From the NCBI GenBank assembly GCA_963829965.1, contig CAWHLK010000036.1:1-64000 (forward strand): DNA of 64,000 bases, given 5' to 3'. Positions 17,557 through 28,393 of this stretch are shown in pieces. The first letter of the stretch is position 1. The number at the start of each line of letters is the position of its first letter. The DNA is from DASXZH01 sp963829965. Its GTDB lineage: Bacteria > Armatimonadota > Fimbriimonadia > Fimbriimonadales > Fimbriimonadaceae. Under the pieces are notes generated by a model that saw nothing but the letters and a program-made list of their open reading frames with translations, did not search any database and was not told the DNA's origin. The translations under genes were made by a program, and so were the position numbers.

Positions 17557-19101
17557 ATGAGATTGGGAGTGCGGGGATTAGTCGTACTCGCGACATTGTT
17601 GTCGGTGTCGCTTCCCTTAGTAGCGTCTGCCCAGTTGGCTGGGATGACGATTGCACCACTGATGTTTCGCACTCAGGTTGGAGCAGGGAGCAAAATCAAT
17701 TTACAGATCCAGGTTCAGAACCTTCAGCAGGACTCGCTAAGCGTCGCCACCGACATTGTGCCCGTCACTTTCGACGATTGGACATACCTTCCTAAGTTTG
17801 GAGCGGTAAGCGCAAACGACTGTGCGAGCTGGATTGATCCTACCCAGGTAAACCAAATCGTGGGGGCGAACGCTCAAGGCGTGATCACCTTCAGCGTCAA
17901 AGTTCCTCATACGCGGCCCGGCGTGTATTGGTGCATGGCTCGGGTAACGCCCCATTTCCAGAGTGATTCGAGCACCATCAGCGCGCAATATCAGGTTCCC
18001 ATTATTTTATTTGTGGGCGCCCAGCAGCGCCCCTCTCTCAAACTGGCATCCCCCGAAATGGTTAATCAGGGGGCAGCAACCGAAATCAAGATTCCTTTTG
18101 AAAATCCGGGGGACGGTTTCACGGTAGTCGGTGCCAGTGTTGAATTGCGTGTTGCGTCCACCGGGAGACTGCTGAAAACGTTTTACGACTATGACCGGAA
18201 CCTCTATCCGAGATCGAAGCGATACCTCACATTTAGCACCGAGGCGCTTGATGAGGGTCAATACATCGTAACGAGCAAGCCTCAAGCCGGATCCCGAGGC
18301 TTTAGTCCGATGACTCGCCGTTTTGAAGTTACCAAGACCGGCATCAAACCCATTACCGATCAAGAAACGTTCGACCTCTCCCCCCTCACCTTCGACCCGG
18401 GAGCCGTTCACGTACAAATGCCGGCCGGCGGACAGAGAAGCTTTGTCCTTCGTATTGCCAACAACTCTTCGACGCCGTCAACCGTGAAGATTCAGGTTCG
18501 AGCGCTCACGCAGGACCCGGATGGCGCCTTTACGGTAGGGAGCACGGCACCTGATGGGCCCTTTGTAGTCTCGCCCGACCCGGATACTTTGCAAATTGAT
18601 CCGGGCAGAATCGGGGCGCTGCGATTAGCTATCGCAAGCTCTAAAGGCGCTGCAGGCGATTATTGGTTTGCCGTAGAAGCCACAACTAGCGACAGCCACG
18701 AAATTTCCGAACAGATTTATGGCAATCTGTCAATCCCAAACGGCACTCCAAAACTTGAACTCAAGCTGGTCCAGTTGAAAAAAGTCAACCAATACCCTTA
18801 CTCGGTCACCTTTCAGATTCTGAATTCGGGCAGCATGTCGTTGAAACCCATCCCGTTTGCCCAAGTGCTAGAAGAAGGGCTCACTCCCATAGCCAGTTTG
18901 CAGGTGCCCTCTTTGGGGGGTGGCGGCGTGCTTCCTGGTTCCGAGCTCCGCAACGAAGTTTTGCTTCCCCCGAATCTTAAGCCGGGAACTTACACCGTCA
19001 ACCTCAAATACCAATACGGGCAGGATCTATTTGCGAACTTGGTCGTGCCTGTTATTGTCCCCGGCGCCAAAACCAAGCCTAAAGGAGCTGCCAGACCATG
19101 A
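17557..19101 (+). CDS. Periplasmic multi-domain Ig-like protein
   Basis: The signal peptide ends at LVASAQ, and the ATG at 17557 has AAGGTGAATAA before it. The rest reads as four beta-sandwich domains in two similar pairs: APLMFRTQVGAGSKINLQI (about 33-150), then about 160-260, then LTFDPGAVHVQMPAGGQRSF (about 277-400) and about 405-505. The repeated pattern, a position-specific start such as PLxF followed by xxVxAGxxxxxxxxIxN, resembles periplasmic pilus chaperones and DUF916-like proteins of the WxL systems. I cannot choose between them. It overlaps the secretin gene by four bases (ATGA), so the two products are probably partners. Confidence 0.75.
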   Translation: MRLGVRGLVVLATLLSVSLPLVASAQLAGMTIAPLMFRTQVGAGSKINLQIQVQNLQQDSLSVATDIVPVTFDDWTYLPKFGAVSANDCASWIDPTQVNQIVGANAQGVITFSVKVPHTRPGVYWCMARVTPHFQSDSSTISAQYQVPIILFVGAQQRPSLKLASPEMVNQGAATEIKIPFENPGDGFTVVGASVELRVASTGRLLKTFYDYDRNLYPRSKRYLTFSTEALDEGQYIVTSKPQAGSRGFSPMTRRFEVTKTGIKPITDQETFDLSPLTFDPGAVHVQMPAGGQRSFVLRIANNSSTPSTVKIQVRALTQDPDGAFTVGSTAPDGPFVVSPDPDTLQIDPGRIGALRLAIASSKGAAGDYWFAVEATTSDSHEISEQIYGNLSIPNGTPKLELKLVQLKKVNQYPYSVTFQILNSGSMSLKPIPFAQVLEEGLTPIASLQVPSLGGGGVLPGSELRNEVLLPPNLKPGTYTVNLKYQYGQDLFANLVVPVIVPGAKTKPKGAARP

Positions 19102-20748
19102 AACTCTTGCTTAAGGCATCGAGAGTTGGGGCCGCAATGGGCGTTTCCGTCCTTCTGTGCGCCGCTGCACACGCCGACTGGTTGAGCATTGCCGCCGCAC
19201 TCAAGAAATGCCCACCGCCCGCCACGAACGTGCTTACCGTTAGGGATATTGTGGTCGGACATCCGAATTTCACCAGGCCGAAAACCGCGGTGATTATTGC
19301 TCCCAAGGAAACTTCTGCCAAGTCTTACGTGTTTCCCGCGGTCGTGCCGCCATTGGAGCCGGCGGGCCCAGCCCCCAAGGCTAAGAAAGCAACAAAGCCG
19401 AAACGAAAGCCCCAGGGCAGTTCCAATAATCAGACCCCAACGAAGACTCAAAGCCCGCCAAAGAATCAACCCCCGGCGAAGCCGCAGCCTCAAAGTCAGA
19501 GTCCAAGTCAGCCTCCAACGCAGACGCAAATTACTCCGATTGTCCCGAACACGACTACGCCTGCGCCACCGCCCCAGCCTATCATCCAACCCCAGGTTTC
19601 TGCGAACGGCCAGAAGCTGGTAAGCAATGTCTTTGCAGGAACCGATATCCGTGAGGCCTTTTCTGAAATCGCGTCCACCGCGGGGGTGACGATCATCCCC
19701 GACGATACGATCAAGAACACGCTCGTTTACATGGAATTCAGAAATGAACCCATCGATTCGGCCATCGAGAAGCTTGCGCTCCTGAGCGGCGCCTACGTCA
19801 AGGAGCAGTCGCCGGGAGTCTATTTGGTGAGCCAGGCCACGCCGGACGCGGGCCTGTTCAGGATGTTTGCAGAGAATGAGACCTTTTTCACACAGAACAC
19901 GTCCGCAGCCGTTATCCAGTCCATGCTCCCAACAACGTACAAACCCTACGTTCAGTTCGACGTGAAATCGAACCGCGTTTCCGTCATGGCGCCCGCTGAG
20001 TTGATGCCGCACATCCTCGCCGATATCCACAACATGGATAAACCGCCGCGCCAATTTCGTAGTGGAAGCGCTTGTCACCGAACTGGACAACACGAGCAGC
20101 CTTAACACCGGATTTAGCTGGAACTGGAAGAACTTCTCCGTGGGTACCGACTTGAGCCTGAACTACACCCAAGCTTCGCAGCAGGATGTCGCCACGTTGA
20201 TGGCCCTCATCGGAGCGGGTAAAGCCACGCTTAGAGCCAATCCGCGCGTCACCGCTTTCGAAGGACAGGAATCCACCCTCACCATCGGCCAGGAGACCTA
20301 CTTCTCGATCCTGACCGGCAACGTGACCTTCCCAACCGCCCAGATTCAGTTGATCAAAACAGGTGTGACGCTGGACTTCACCGGTTACATCGGCGACGAT
20401 GGCATGATCACGCTGAACCTCGCGCCGGAAGTGAGCGACGCAGTTGTGTCGGTGAACGGCAATCCGACCACCAACGTCCGTCGCGTTTCCACCATGGTCC
20501 GCTGCAGGCCGGGCGACACGATCGCAATTGGCGGTTTGATCCAAGAGATCACGTCCTACAGCAACACCAAAGTGCCGCTGCTCGGCTACATCCCGCTCAT
20601 TGGCGAACTGTTTACCCAGAGAACGAACACCACCAGCAAGAAGGAAGTGGTCATTCTCATCACCCCGCACTTCAGCGATACCGGGGCCGGCACCACGGGC
20701 CAAGACACTCCCCGCCCCGCTCCAAAGGCTACGAGGTTAATTCCTTAA
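19098..20748 (+). CDS. Second, short secretin, one frameshift
   Basis: The signal peptide is MGVSVLLCAAAHA. A long Pro/Lys/Gln-rich linker (residues about 80-165) follows, then an N0/STN domain (FAGTDIREAFSEIASTAGVTII), an N1-like domain (VQFDVKSNRVSVMAPAELM) and the secretin domain (LRANPRVTAFEGQE, PGDTIAIGGLIQE, VPLLGYIPLIGELFTQR, KEVVILITPH). Frame changes at TTT 20055-20057; removing one T reads QFVVEALVTEL. The protein is about 550 residues, with fewer N-domains than the first secretin. It lies beside two secreted proteins and an Ig-like protein, not beside pilMNOP, so it may form the pore of a separate export or surface-assembly system. Confidence 0.85.
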
Positions 20749-20977
20749 ATTCGCTCGTTGTTTTTGCGGGCAATAAATGCATCCTGGAGAGGCTCGTTGC
20801 AATTTCTGGGTTCGTGCCTTCGCGTGAATCAACCTCAACCCTCCCCGAGGCGGCATGGCACCGGGTTGCGTGGCTTCGCCAACTCTCGTTTCCGCGTAAC
20901 CTGTAAATCCCCCTACAATCTCACGGGATGACGCGCGAAAGAGAGCGATAGCATTAAAAGCCGTCTAAAATTAGGCG
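20749..20977. other. Intergenic region, nothing clear
   Basis: About 230 bases between the second secretin and the ABC-F gene. I see no terminator with a T run. TACAAT near 20914 could be a -10 box for the ABC-F gene. Confidence 0.3.
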
Positions 20978-22911
<1,934 letters not shown>

Positions 22912-22997
22912 GTTGGCCGCCTTTCGTCTTTGGCGTCATTTGTGGCTCGACAGGACGAGGAGAAATATCCTTGCAAGCGCTAGTCATTAGATGCTCT

Positions 22998-23426
22998 TCA
23001 GCCTGCAGCTTTAGGTCTTGGCTTTATCCGTCCGGTGAAGGTCAAAAAAGCCGTGACCCAAACTCCCAGGTTCCAAAGGAGTACGAGGATGAGAAGCCGA
23101 AAGAAAGTGCCCTTCTGATCCGCCGGTTTCGGATCTGAAAAGCTGGGGTCAGACGCCGAATACTTGATCGGAATGGTGCCTTCATAGGTGTAGGGCAAGT
23201 CCGTGTCCGAACTGCCGTCAAACTGTCTACCGTCCACTGTATAGGAGTAATTGACATAACGTAACCCTTTGTTATCATGCCAAACCGAGGTGACCTGCGC
23301 TCCCGTAGACGAACCGCCGGATTCCAGATTCGCGTATCGCAGGTAAGACCGCCCAACCAGGAGCAAGAAGACTAGCCCCAAGACAATGAGAAACAAGAAG
23401 GCATAGAGTCCTTTGGGCTTGGGCAT
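22998..23426 (-). CDS. DUF3592-like membrane protein A
   Basis: About 142 residues with an N-terminal membrane helix (LYAFLFLIVLGLVFLLLVG) and a C-terminal one (LLILVLLWNLGVWVTAFL). Between them is a strand-rich segment with YVNYSYTVDGRQFDGSSD and IPIKYSASDPSFSDP, the pattern of DUF3592: a YxYxVxGxxYxG core, then VxYxPxxP. Function unknown. The next gene upstream on the same strand is a paralogue with the same plan. ATG 23426 is preferred over GTG 23429. Confidence 0.72.
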   Translation of the reverse strand: MPKPKGLYAFLFLIVLGLVFLLLVGRSYLRYANLESGGSSTGAQVTSVWHDNKGLRYVNYSYTVDGRQFDGSSDTDLPYTYEGTIPIKYSASDPSFSDPKPADQKGTFFRLLILVLLWNLGVWVTAFLTFTGRIKPRPKAAG

Positions 23427-23468
23427 CACTTTTTCAACTCAAAATCGGAGGGACAATTTAGGGAGCAG

Positions 23469-23903
23469 TCACTTTGTCGGTTGTTCAATCTTGTTCTTCG
23501 CCTTTGGAGATTTCTTGCCAAGGACAGCCATGACAATGACAAAGACCACCCAAACGCAAGAAGTCACCATGCCGCTGATTGTGGATTTCACTTCTGAACG
23601 TGGGTTTGCATCCGCGAACCCCGGACTGGTAGGCGAATAGGTGATTTTGAGCGGTCCCGTATAGTCGTACGGTAGGTCAACGTCGGATTCACCCTCGTAA
23701 TCAACTCCATTGACAGTGTAGGTGTACTTAGCGTAGGGTCCGCCCCTCGAATGCTTCTGCACGTCGGATACGCTGGCAAAGGTGGTCATACCATGGTTCG
23801 CCAAGTCCGAATACAGCAGATACTGCCGATAGATTAGGACAAAGGCAGCCACCCCGACAGATAAGAGAATGGAAACGAGAATAGCGGGTGCACGTTTTTT
23901 CAA
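23469..23903 (-). CDS. DUF3592-like membrane protein B
   Basis: Paralogue of the neighbouring gene, with the same layout: N-terminal helix (ILVSILLSVGVAAFVLIY), a middle segment with YAKYTYTVNGVDYEGESD and ITYSPTSPGFADANP, and a C-terminal helix (GMVTSCVWVVFVIVMAVL) followed by a basic tail. The best start is TTG 23903 (MKKRAPA), because no ATG is near; this start is uncertain. Tandem duplication is the simplest origin. Confidence 0.7.
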   Translation of the reverse strand: MKKRAPAILVSILLSVGVAAFVLIYRQYLLYSDLANHGMTTFASVSDVQKHSRGGPYAKYTYTVNGVDYEGESDVDLPYDYTGPLKITYSPTSPGFADANPRSEVKSTISGMVTSCVWVVFVIVMAVLGKKSPKAKNKIEQPTK

Positions 23904-24128
23904 TTGCGATCGTTTTGCTTTATCTAGACGTGTGCATGCCCCAGAACGAACCTCAACTCCATTTCATACCCAGGAAGTGCCGAGCTCCCGAATCTCAGAT
24001 GGGGAGTCTAGCCAGACCGGTCCGAACTAACTCGGAGTGCTGACTACCGCGCGCCAATCTAATCCTGCCTTGTCATCGAACTTGGATCGAACGATCTCTT
24101 CTAGATGCCCTGACGGTAACCTGTTGAA
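23904..24128. other. Divergent intergenic region
   Basis: Lies between the DUF3592 pair (minus strand) and the GH31 gene (plus strand). It must hold promoters in both directions, but I see no clear boxes or repeats. Confidence 0.3.
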
Positions 24129-26729
24129 ATGCTTCTCGTCGCTGCTCTCGCAATCGCCAAGGCCCAATCCAGTGACTTCACTCCCATCGAAGTGGTTAAG
24201 GACTCGGTAAGGGTGCAAATCCTCACTCCCAACCTCGTTCGCATCGAGGCCAAGGGCCCCGAGGGTTGGGAAGGCCGGAACACTTTCACGGTCGTGTCAA
24301 GACCGGAGCAATTCGTCGACATGGGCAGCGACGAAGTCGACCTCCGCTCGTTCAAGATCGAGATTCCGCCCAACGCCAAGCCGGAAGACGTCAAGATCGA
24401 GGACAACCTTGGCAATATCCTCTACCAGTGGGATGGCAAGAAAATCGAACACTCCTTTCTCCCTTCCCCGAGCCAGAATTTCAAGACTTACGCGATCGAA
24501 GATACACCCCGGATCGTCCCGCCCGCCTGGGGTGCGACCACGCCCCCGCCGGACAACACCAAGTTCCCCGAGAACTCGGGCTGGGACGTCACGAACGACG
24601 CTCCCGACATCTACGTTTTCATCAAGGGCCCCCAAGGCTACAAGGGCCTGAGAAAAGACTTCCTTGACCTCACCGGCCACACTCCCATGCCGCCGCTCGC
24701 AGCTTTTGGACTTTGGGACAGCCGCTATTACGAGTACAAGCAGCAAGAGGCCCTGGACACCATCGACCAATACCGCCAGCACGGCTTTCCCCTGGATTTC
24801 TTTGTGGTGGACACCGATTGGCGCGTAAACGGATCCCACGGATATGACGTCGCGACCAATGACTTTCCGAACATGAAGCTGTTCATCGCCGACGCGCATG
24901 CCAAGCATGTGAAGCTCATGTACAACGACCACCCTGAACCGGTTTCACCCAACGCGCTTGCGCCCGAAGAGTTTACGTACAGGGAACACGGCGTGGACGA
25001 GCTGCTGGATTGGGGCGCTGACGTTTGGTGGTACGACCGCAACTGGAGCACCCACCTCCACGAACCCGCGCCGGGTATCGCGGCCGAAACCTGGGGCCCC
25101 ATGATCTACCACGACATGACTGCCAAGGCCCATCCGGACAAGCGGCCGATCCTGATGTCCAATGTCCAGGGCATCGATAACGGCCTTCGACATTACGCCC
25201 CCCACCCCGCCTTTCACCGGTATCCGATCTGGTGGACCGGAGATACCACCGCACACTTCCCATATCTCGTGTACGGCGTGGAGAACGGCGTGGACGAAGG
25301 TGTCCTGGGACTCTTGCCTTATGTGAACGAGGACCTGTCGGGCCACATCGGGCACCCCACCCCCGAGCTCTACACCCGATATTTGGAATATGGGGCGCTC
25401 TCACCCATCACCCGCCTCCACTGCACCAAGGGCGAATACCGCGAGCCATGGATATTCGGCAAAGAAGCGGAGGACATTGTCCGCGACTACGTGAAGCTGA
25501 GATACCGTCTGATTCCCACCTTCTACCAAGCCGCCCACCAAGCCTACGTGGACGGCACGCCCATGCTGCGCCGCTGCGACTTGTATTGGCCAAACTACCC
25601 CGAAGCGGCCTCCAACACGCAATATCTTTTGGGGGATAACTTGCTGGTTGCGCCAACTCTGGAAAGCTTGAATGCCAACCCTAAGCTCATACCCGCCGAT
25701 TTGATCCACACCGATAACGGCGAGCAGGGGATGTTTGGCGAATATTTCCCCAACACCAAGCTGGAGGGCCAGCCCGTGTTGAGCCGCGTGGACCCTGCAA
25801 TCGACTTCGATTGGAACGCGGGCTCCCCCGCGGCAAGCATGCCGGCGGAAAACTTCTCCATCCGCTGGACCGGCAAGCTCGGCCCCGTTCCTGAAACCGG
25901 AAACTACGAGCTCGCCGTTCGAATGGACGACGGCTGCCGCCTGTTCCTGGACGGCAAAAACCTCATTGACGACTGGCGTGGGCATCCCGAAATCACCGAC
26001 GAGGCAACCGTGCGCTTGGAACAAGGGCACATCTATAGCCTGCGTCTCGAATATCTGCAGTTAGGCGCGGATGACCTCGTCCACCTGGAATGGCGCAAGC
26101 CCAGCGAACACAAAAAAGTCGCGCAGCGCACCCTCTGGATCCCGCCCGGCGATTGGGAGAGCCTGTGGTCCGGGGAGCGGCTCGCGGGTCCGAAGACGAT
26201 AACCGTCGATTCGCCTCTGAGGCAGACTGCGATGTTTGCGAGATGCAGCGGCGTTATTTTAACCGGGCCGGACATGGATTACACCGGCCAAAAACCCTGG
26301 GATTCATTGACTGCCGACTTATATTCGGGGTCCTCTCAAAGCACCACGGAACTGTACGAAGACGACGGCGATTCAAACGCTTACCTCAAGGGCTCCCTGA
26401 GAACAACGGATGTCAGCATCTCAAAACAGAATGGCAAACCCTACTTGATTTCTATTGCAGCCGCAAGCGGCGATCTTGCCGACGCCCCTGCCAAGCGCAG
26501 CTGGACCTTGCGTCTTCACCTGCGCAAAGGCCAGACCGTTGCCTGGGTACGGGGTGCTGCAGCTCAAAAGCTGGACTACAAACTCCTTCAGCCTTCGAAT
26601 GTGCCGGTTAAAATCCCCTTCCTCGGCGCAGGGTCAGCTCCGCCCGCGGAAGCCGGCCCCATCGTGGAAGTCAAGCTCCCACCCGAGGACGTGTCCCACG
26701 GCCGAGAGATTGCGATTTCCGTTAAATAG
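24129..26729 (+). CDS. GH31-family glycosidase with inserted PA14 domain
   Basis: Secreted alpha-glycosidase-type enzyme of 866 residues with a short signal peptide (LLVAALAIAKAQ). An N-terminal beta domain (about 15-170) precedes the (beta/alpha)8 barrel: PPLAAFGLWDSRYY, PLDFFVVDTDW, and WWYDRNW, where Asp should be the nucleophile. YPIWWTGDTTAH has the acid/base Asp. A PA14 domain (about 535-660; GMFGEYFPNTKLEGQPV, YELAVRMDDGCRLFLDG) sits before the C-terminal beta domains, which end in YEDDGDSNAYLKGS. PA14 domains bind carbohydrate. WWYDRNW differs from the common WxDMNE motif, so substrate is uncertain. The frame upstream is closed at 24117, which fixes the ATG. Confidence 0.88.
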   Translation: MLLVAALAIAKAQSSDFTPIEVVKDSVRVQILTPNLVRIEAKGPEGWEGRNTFTVVSRPEQFVDMGSDEVDLRSFKIEIPPNAKPEDVKIEDNLGNILYQWDGKKIEHSFLPSPSQNFKTYAIEDTPRIVPPAWGATTPPPDNTKFPENSGWDVTNDAPDIYVFIKGPQGYKGLRKDFLDLTGHTPMPPLAAFGLWDSRYYEYKQQEALDTIDQYRQHGFPLDFFVVDTDWRVNGSHGYDVATNDFPNMKLFIADAHAKHVKLMYNDHPEPVSPNALAPEEFTYREHGVDELLDWGADVWWYDRNWSTHLHEPAPGIAAETWGPMIYHDMTAKAHPDKRPILMSNVQGIDNGLRHYAPHPAFHRYPIWWTGDTTAHFPYLVYGVENGVDEGVLGLLPYVNEDLSGHIGHPTPELYTRYLEYGALSPITRLHCTKGEYREPWIFGKEAEDIVRDYVKLRYRLIPTFYQAAHQAYVDGTPMLRRCDLYWPNYPEAASNTQYLLGDNLLVAPTLESLNANPKLIPADLIHTDNGEQGMFGEYFPNTKLEGQPVLSRVDPAIDFDWNAGSPAASMPAENFSIRWTGKLGPVPETGNYELAVRMDDGCRLFLDGKNLIDDWRGHPEITDEATVRLEQGHIYSLRLEYLQLGADDLVHLEWRKPSEHKKVAQRTLWIPPGDWESLWSGERLAGPKTITVDSPLRQTAMFARCSGVILTGPDMDYTGQKPWDSLTADLYSGSSQSTTELYEDDGDSNAYLKGSLRTTDVSISKQNGKPYLISIAAASGDLADAPAKRSWTLRLHLRKGQTVAWVRGAAAQKLDYKLLQPSNVPVKIPFLGAGSAPPAEAGPIVEVKLPPEDVSHGREIAISVK

Positions 26730-26737
26730 CTTCCGCA

Positions 26738-26763
26738 CGTGGCGGCACTTCCTCGCCGCCACG
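26738..26763 (+). terminator. Hairpin after the GH31 gene
   Basis: CGTGGCGG pairs with CCGCCACG around a short loop, eight bases after the stop. The T run is poor (CTTTAAG), so termination is likely but not certain. Confidence 0.55.
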
Positions 26764-27025
26764 CTTTAAGCCCAACTCCGACGAACGATTGCCCCGGAAG
26801 GCTATACCCTTATCGGTGTCGGGCTCTAAAATACAACGATCCCCAACCCAAAGCCCAGCGGCGAAAGAGCAAAGTCCAGCGATTTTCACGACGGACGCCA
26901 GTCCGCCTCCGAAGGTGCTCGGTCACCGCAGCAACCTTGTGCCCCTCCTGTCGCGTGACCTCGGCATCCGGCGGGCCGCGTAGCGGCCCACCCCACGAAC
27001 ACGCAATTCAATACAGGAGATCAAA
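26764..27025. other. Leader region of the Cys-rich gene, with hairpins
   Basis: A TAAAAT at about 26827 could be a -10 box. The hairpin CGGAC-GCCA-GTCCG (near 26894) and the perfect hairpin GGGCCGC-GTA-GCGGCCC at 26973-26989 would lie in the untranslated leader. The ribosome site AGGAGA precedes the ATG at 27026. Confidence 0.4.
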
Positions 27026-27238
27026 ATGTTACATCGATCAATTCTCGGCCTCATTGTGGGCCTTTTCCTTGCCGCAGCTTCCGTCGCTTCCGGACCCACT
27101 TGCTGCAGGTCCAAGTGCTGCCCGGCTGGTTGCTGCGCCGGCAAGTGCACCGTTGCATCCTGCGCAAAGTGTACGCCAGCCTGTTTCAGGGCAGGTTGCT
27201 GCAAAAACGCGGCTGCTGCAAATCCAAGTAAGCGCTGA
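27026..27238 (+). CDS. Small secreted cysteine-rich protein
   Basis: Only 70 residues: a signal peptide (MLHRSILGLIVGLFLAAASVAS) and a mature part of about 48 residues with 12 cysteines, mostly in CC pairs (PTCCRSKCCPAGCCAGKC, CAKC, AGCCK). A good ribosome site (AGGAGATCAAA) and a strong terminator just downstream support a real gene. The pattern suggests metal binding or a disulfide-rich envelope peptide. It is not a classical metallothionein because it is exported. The next gene is a thioredoxin-like protein, which may act on its disulfides. No family is recognised. Confidence 0.72.
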   Translation: MLHRSILGLIVGLFLAAASVASGPTCCRSKCCPAGCCAGKCTVASCAKCTPACFRAGCCKNAAAANPSKR

Positions 27239-27242
27239 AATG

Positions 27243-27275
27243 GGGCCAAGCGGGTTTACTGCTTGGCCCTTTTTT
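27243..27275 (+). terminator. Rho-independent terminator after the Cys-rich gene
   Basis: GGGCCAAGC (27243-27251) pairs with GCTTGGCCC (27261-27269), followed by six T. It starts within five bases of the stop codon. Confidence 0.9.
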
Positions 27276-27321
27276 GTTACCTGCGTTGCCCCGCAAAAAT
27301 GGAACAAATGAATTGAGACCA

Positions 27322-27897
27322 ATGCTCAATGTCCTCGACCGAAAATATCAGCCCTACCGGATCGGCTTGCTGGTGCTAGCCGGCATGTCCGGAATTCTCT
27401 GGTCAAGGGCACAGCACATCTCAGCGCAGTCGCCCCCAGTTCCGTTCAAGGTCGCGCCGGAACTGGTGGGCGGCAGGTGGTTGAATTCGGCTCAGCCGAT
27501 GACCTTGGCATCCCGGAGGGGAAAGGTCACCATGGTTGAGTTCTGGGCATTCGCCTGCTCCAACTGCCAAGCCAACCTTCCAACCTATGAGCGCTGGCAG
27601 GCCAAATACTCGCCCCAGGGTTTCACCATCATCGGTATTCACACACCGGAGCTAAGCGTGGAGCGGGACGAGGCGAAGCTTAAGAGCTTCATCGCCCAGA
27701 ACCACATCGCCTATCCGATCTTGGTGGATGACAAGAACGAAAACTGGGACCGGTGGAATCAGCAAAGCTGGCCCGCGATCTATCTGATCGACAAAAAGGG
27801 CAAGGTTCGGATGCTGTGGATCGGAGAATTGAACTCCATGGGCTCAGGCGGCGAGCAAAAGGTCGAGAAGCGGATCGAGGCCCTGCTGGCCGAATAG
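27322..27897 (+). CDS. TlpA/ResA-like membrane-anchored thioredoxin
   Basis: ATG 27322 gives a basic N-terminus and one hydrophobic segment (RIGLLVLAGMSGILW) that anchors or exports the protein. The thioredoxin fold has VEFWAFACSNCQANLP with the CSNC redox pair, FTIIGIHTPE, and the cis-Pro loop SWPAIYLIDKKGKV. It resembles the AhpC/TSA-like, NHL-linked type of thioredoxins (LSVERDEAKLKSFI). It probably reduces or isomerises disulfides in the periplasm. It lies downstream of the Cys-rich mini-protein gene but after its terminator. Confidence 0.88.
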   Translation: MLNVLDRKYQPYRIGLLVLAGMSGILWSRAQHISAQSPPVPFKVAPELVGGRWLNSAQPMTLASRRGKVTMVEFWAFACSNCQANLPTYERWQAKYSPQGFTIIGIHTPELSVERDEAKLKSFIAQNHIAYPILVDDKNENWDRWNQQSWPAIYLIDKKGKVRMLWIGELNSMGSGGEQKVEKRIEALLAE

Positions 27898-27904
27898 AAG
27901 GAGC

Positions 27905-28141
27905 TTAGCTGTCGAGTCCGAGCGCTTCTTTAGAAGTCCGGTCTTGCCAAGCCAAAACTGCTAGAGCTTGCTCCCGGGTCACGTTGGCGTTCCCCCGTAA
28001 GAAGCTGTCCAGCGAATCGCCGGTATTCACATAATCAAGAAGAGCCTCTACCGGAACCCTCGTTCCGACGAAGCACAACCTCCCAGCCCGGATATCGGGA
28101 TCACTCTTTAACACGGCGGCCAGTTCGCTTGGAATTATCAT
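27905..28141 (-). CDS. DUF433 protein (antitoxin-like)
   Basis: 78 residues from ATG 28141, which has GGGGACAGG before it. The core SDPDIRAGRLCFVGTRVPVEALLDYVNTG matches DUF433: a DP.I..G, then GTRVPV and a short helix. The end is NVTREQALAVLAWQ. DUF433 proteins are small winged-helix proteins often paired with a PIN-like toxin as VapB-type antitoxins. Here no toxin gene is seen next to it; the upstream 250 bases lack a gene. Function as an orphan is unknown. Confidence 0.8.
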   Translation of the reverse strand: MIIPSELAAVLKSDPDIRAGRLCFVGTRVPVEALLDYVNTGDSLDSFLRGNANVTREQALAVLAWQDRTSKEALGLDS

Positions 28142-28393
28142 CCTGTCCCCCAGTATGGCACCGGATGTAGATTCAGCGACGCTTGGGGTGCGGCCCTTCG
28201 ATCCAATAGACTTCACTGCGAGCAACGTTAGGTAACAGCTCTAGTAGCATTGAGGACACACTAGCTCGCTAGGTCAAGGCCCATCCCCTCTATAACCAGC
28301 TTATCCTGCCAACCAAGTACGCGAGCGTATGCTAGGGGAACTGCTGGCCGGGGTCACAATCTCGCGCGAACTCACAACCGGTAAACTAGTCAC
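28142..28393. other. Divergent intergenic region
   Basis: About 250 bases between DUF433 (minus) and yajQ (plus). No partner toxin, repeat or RNA gene is seen. Confidence 0.35.
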
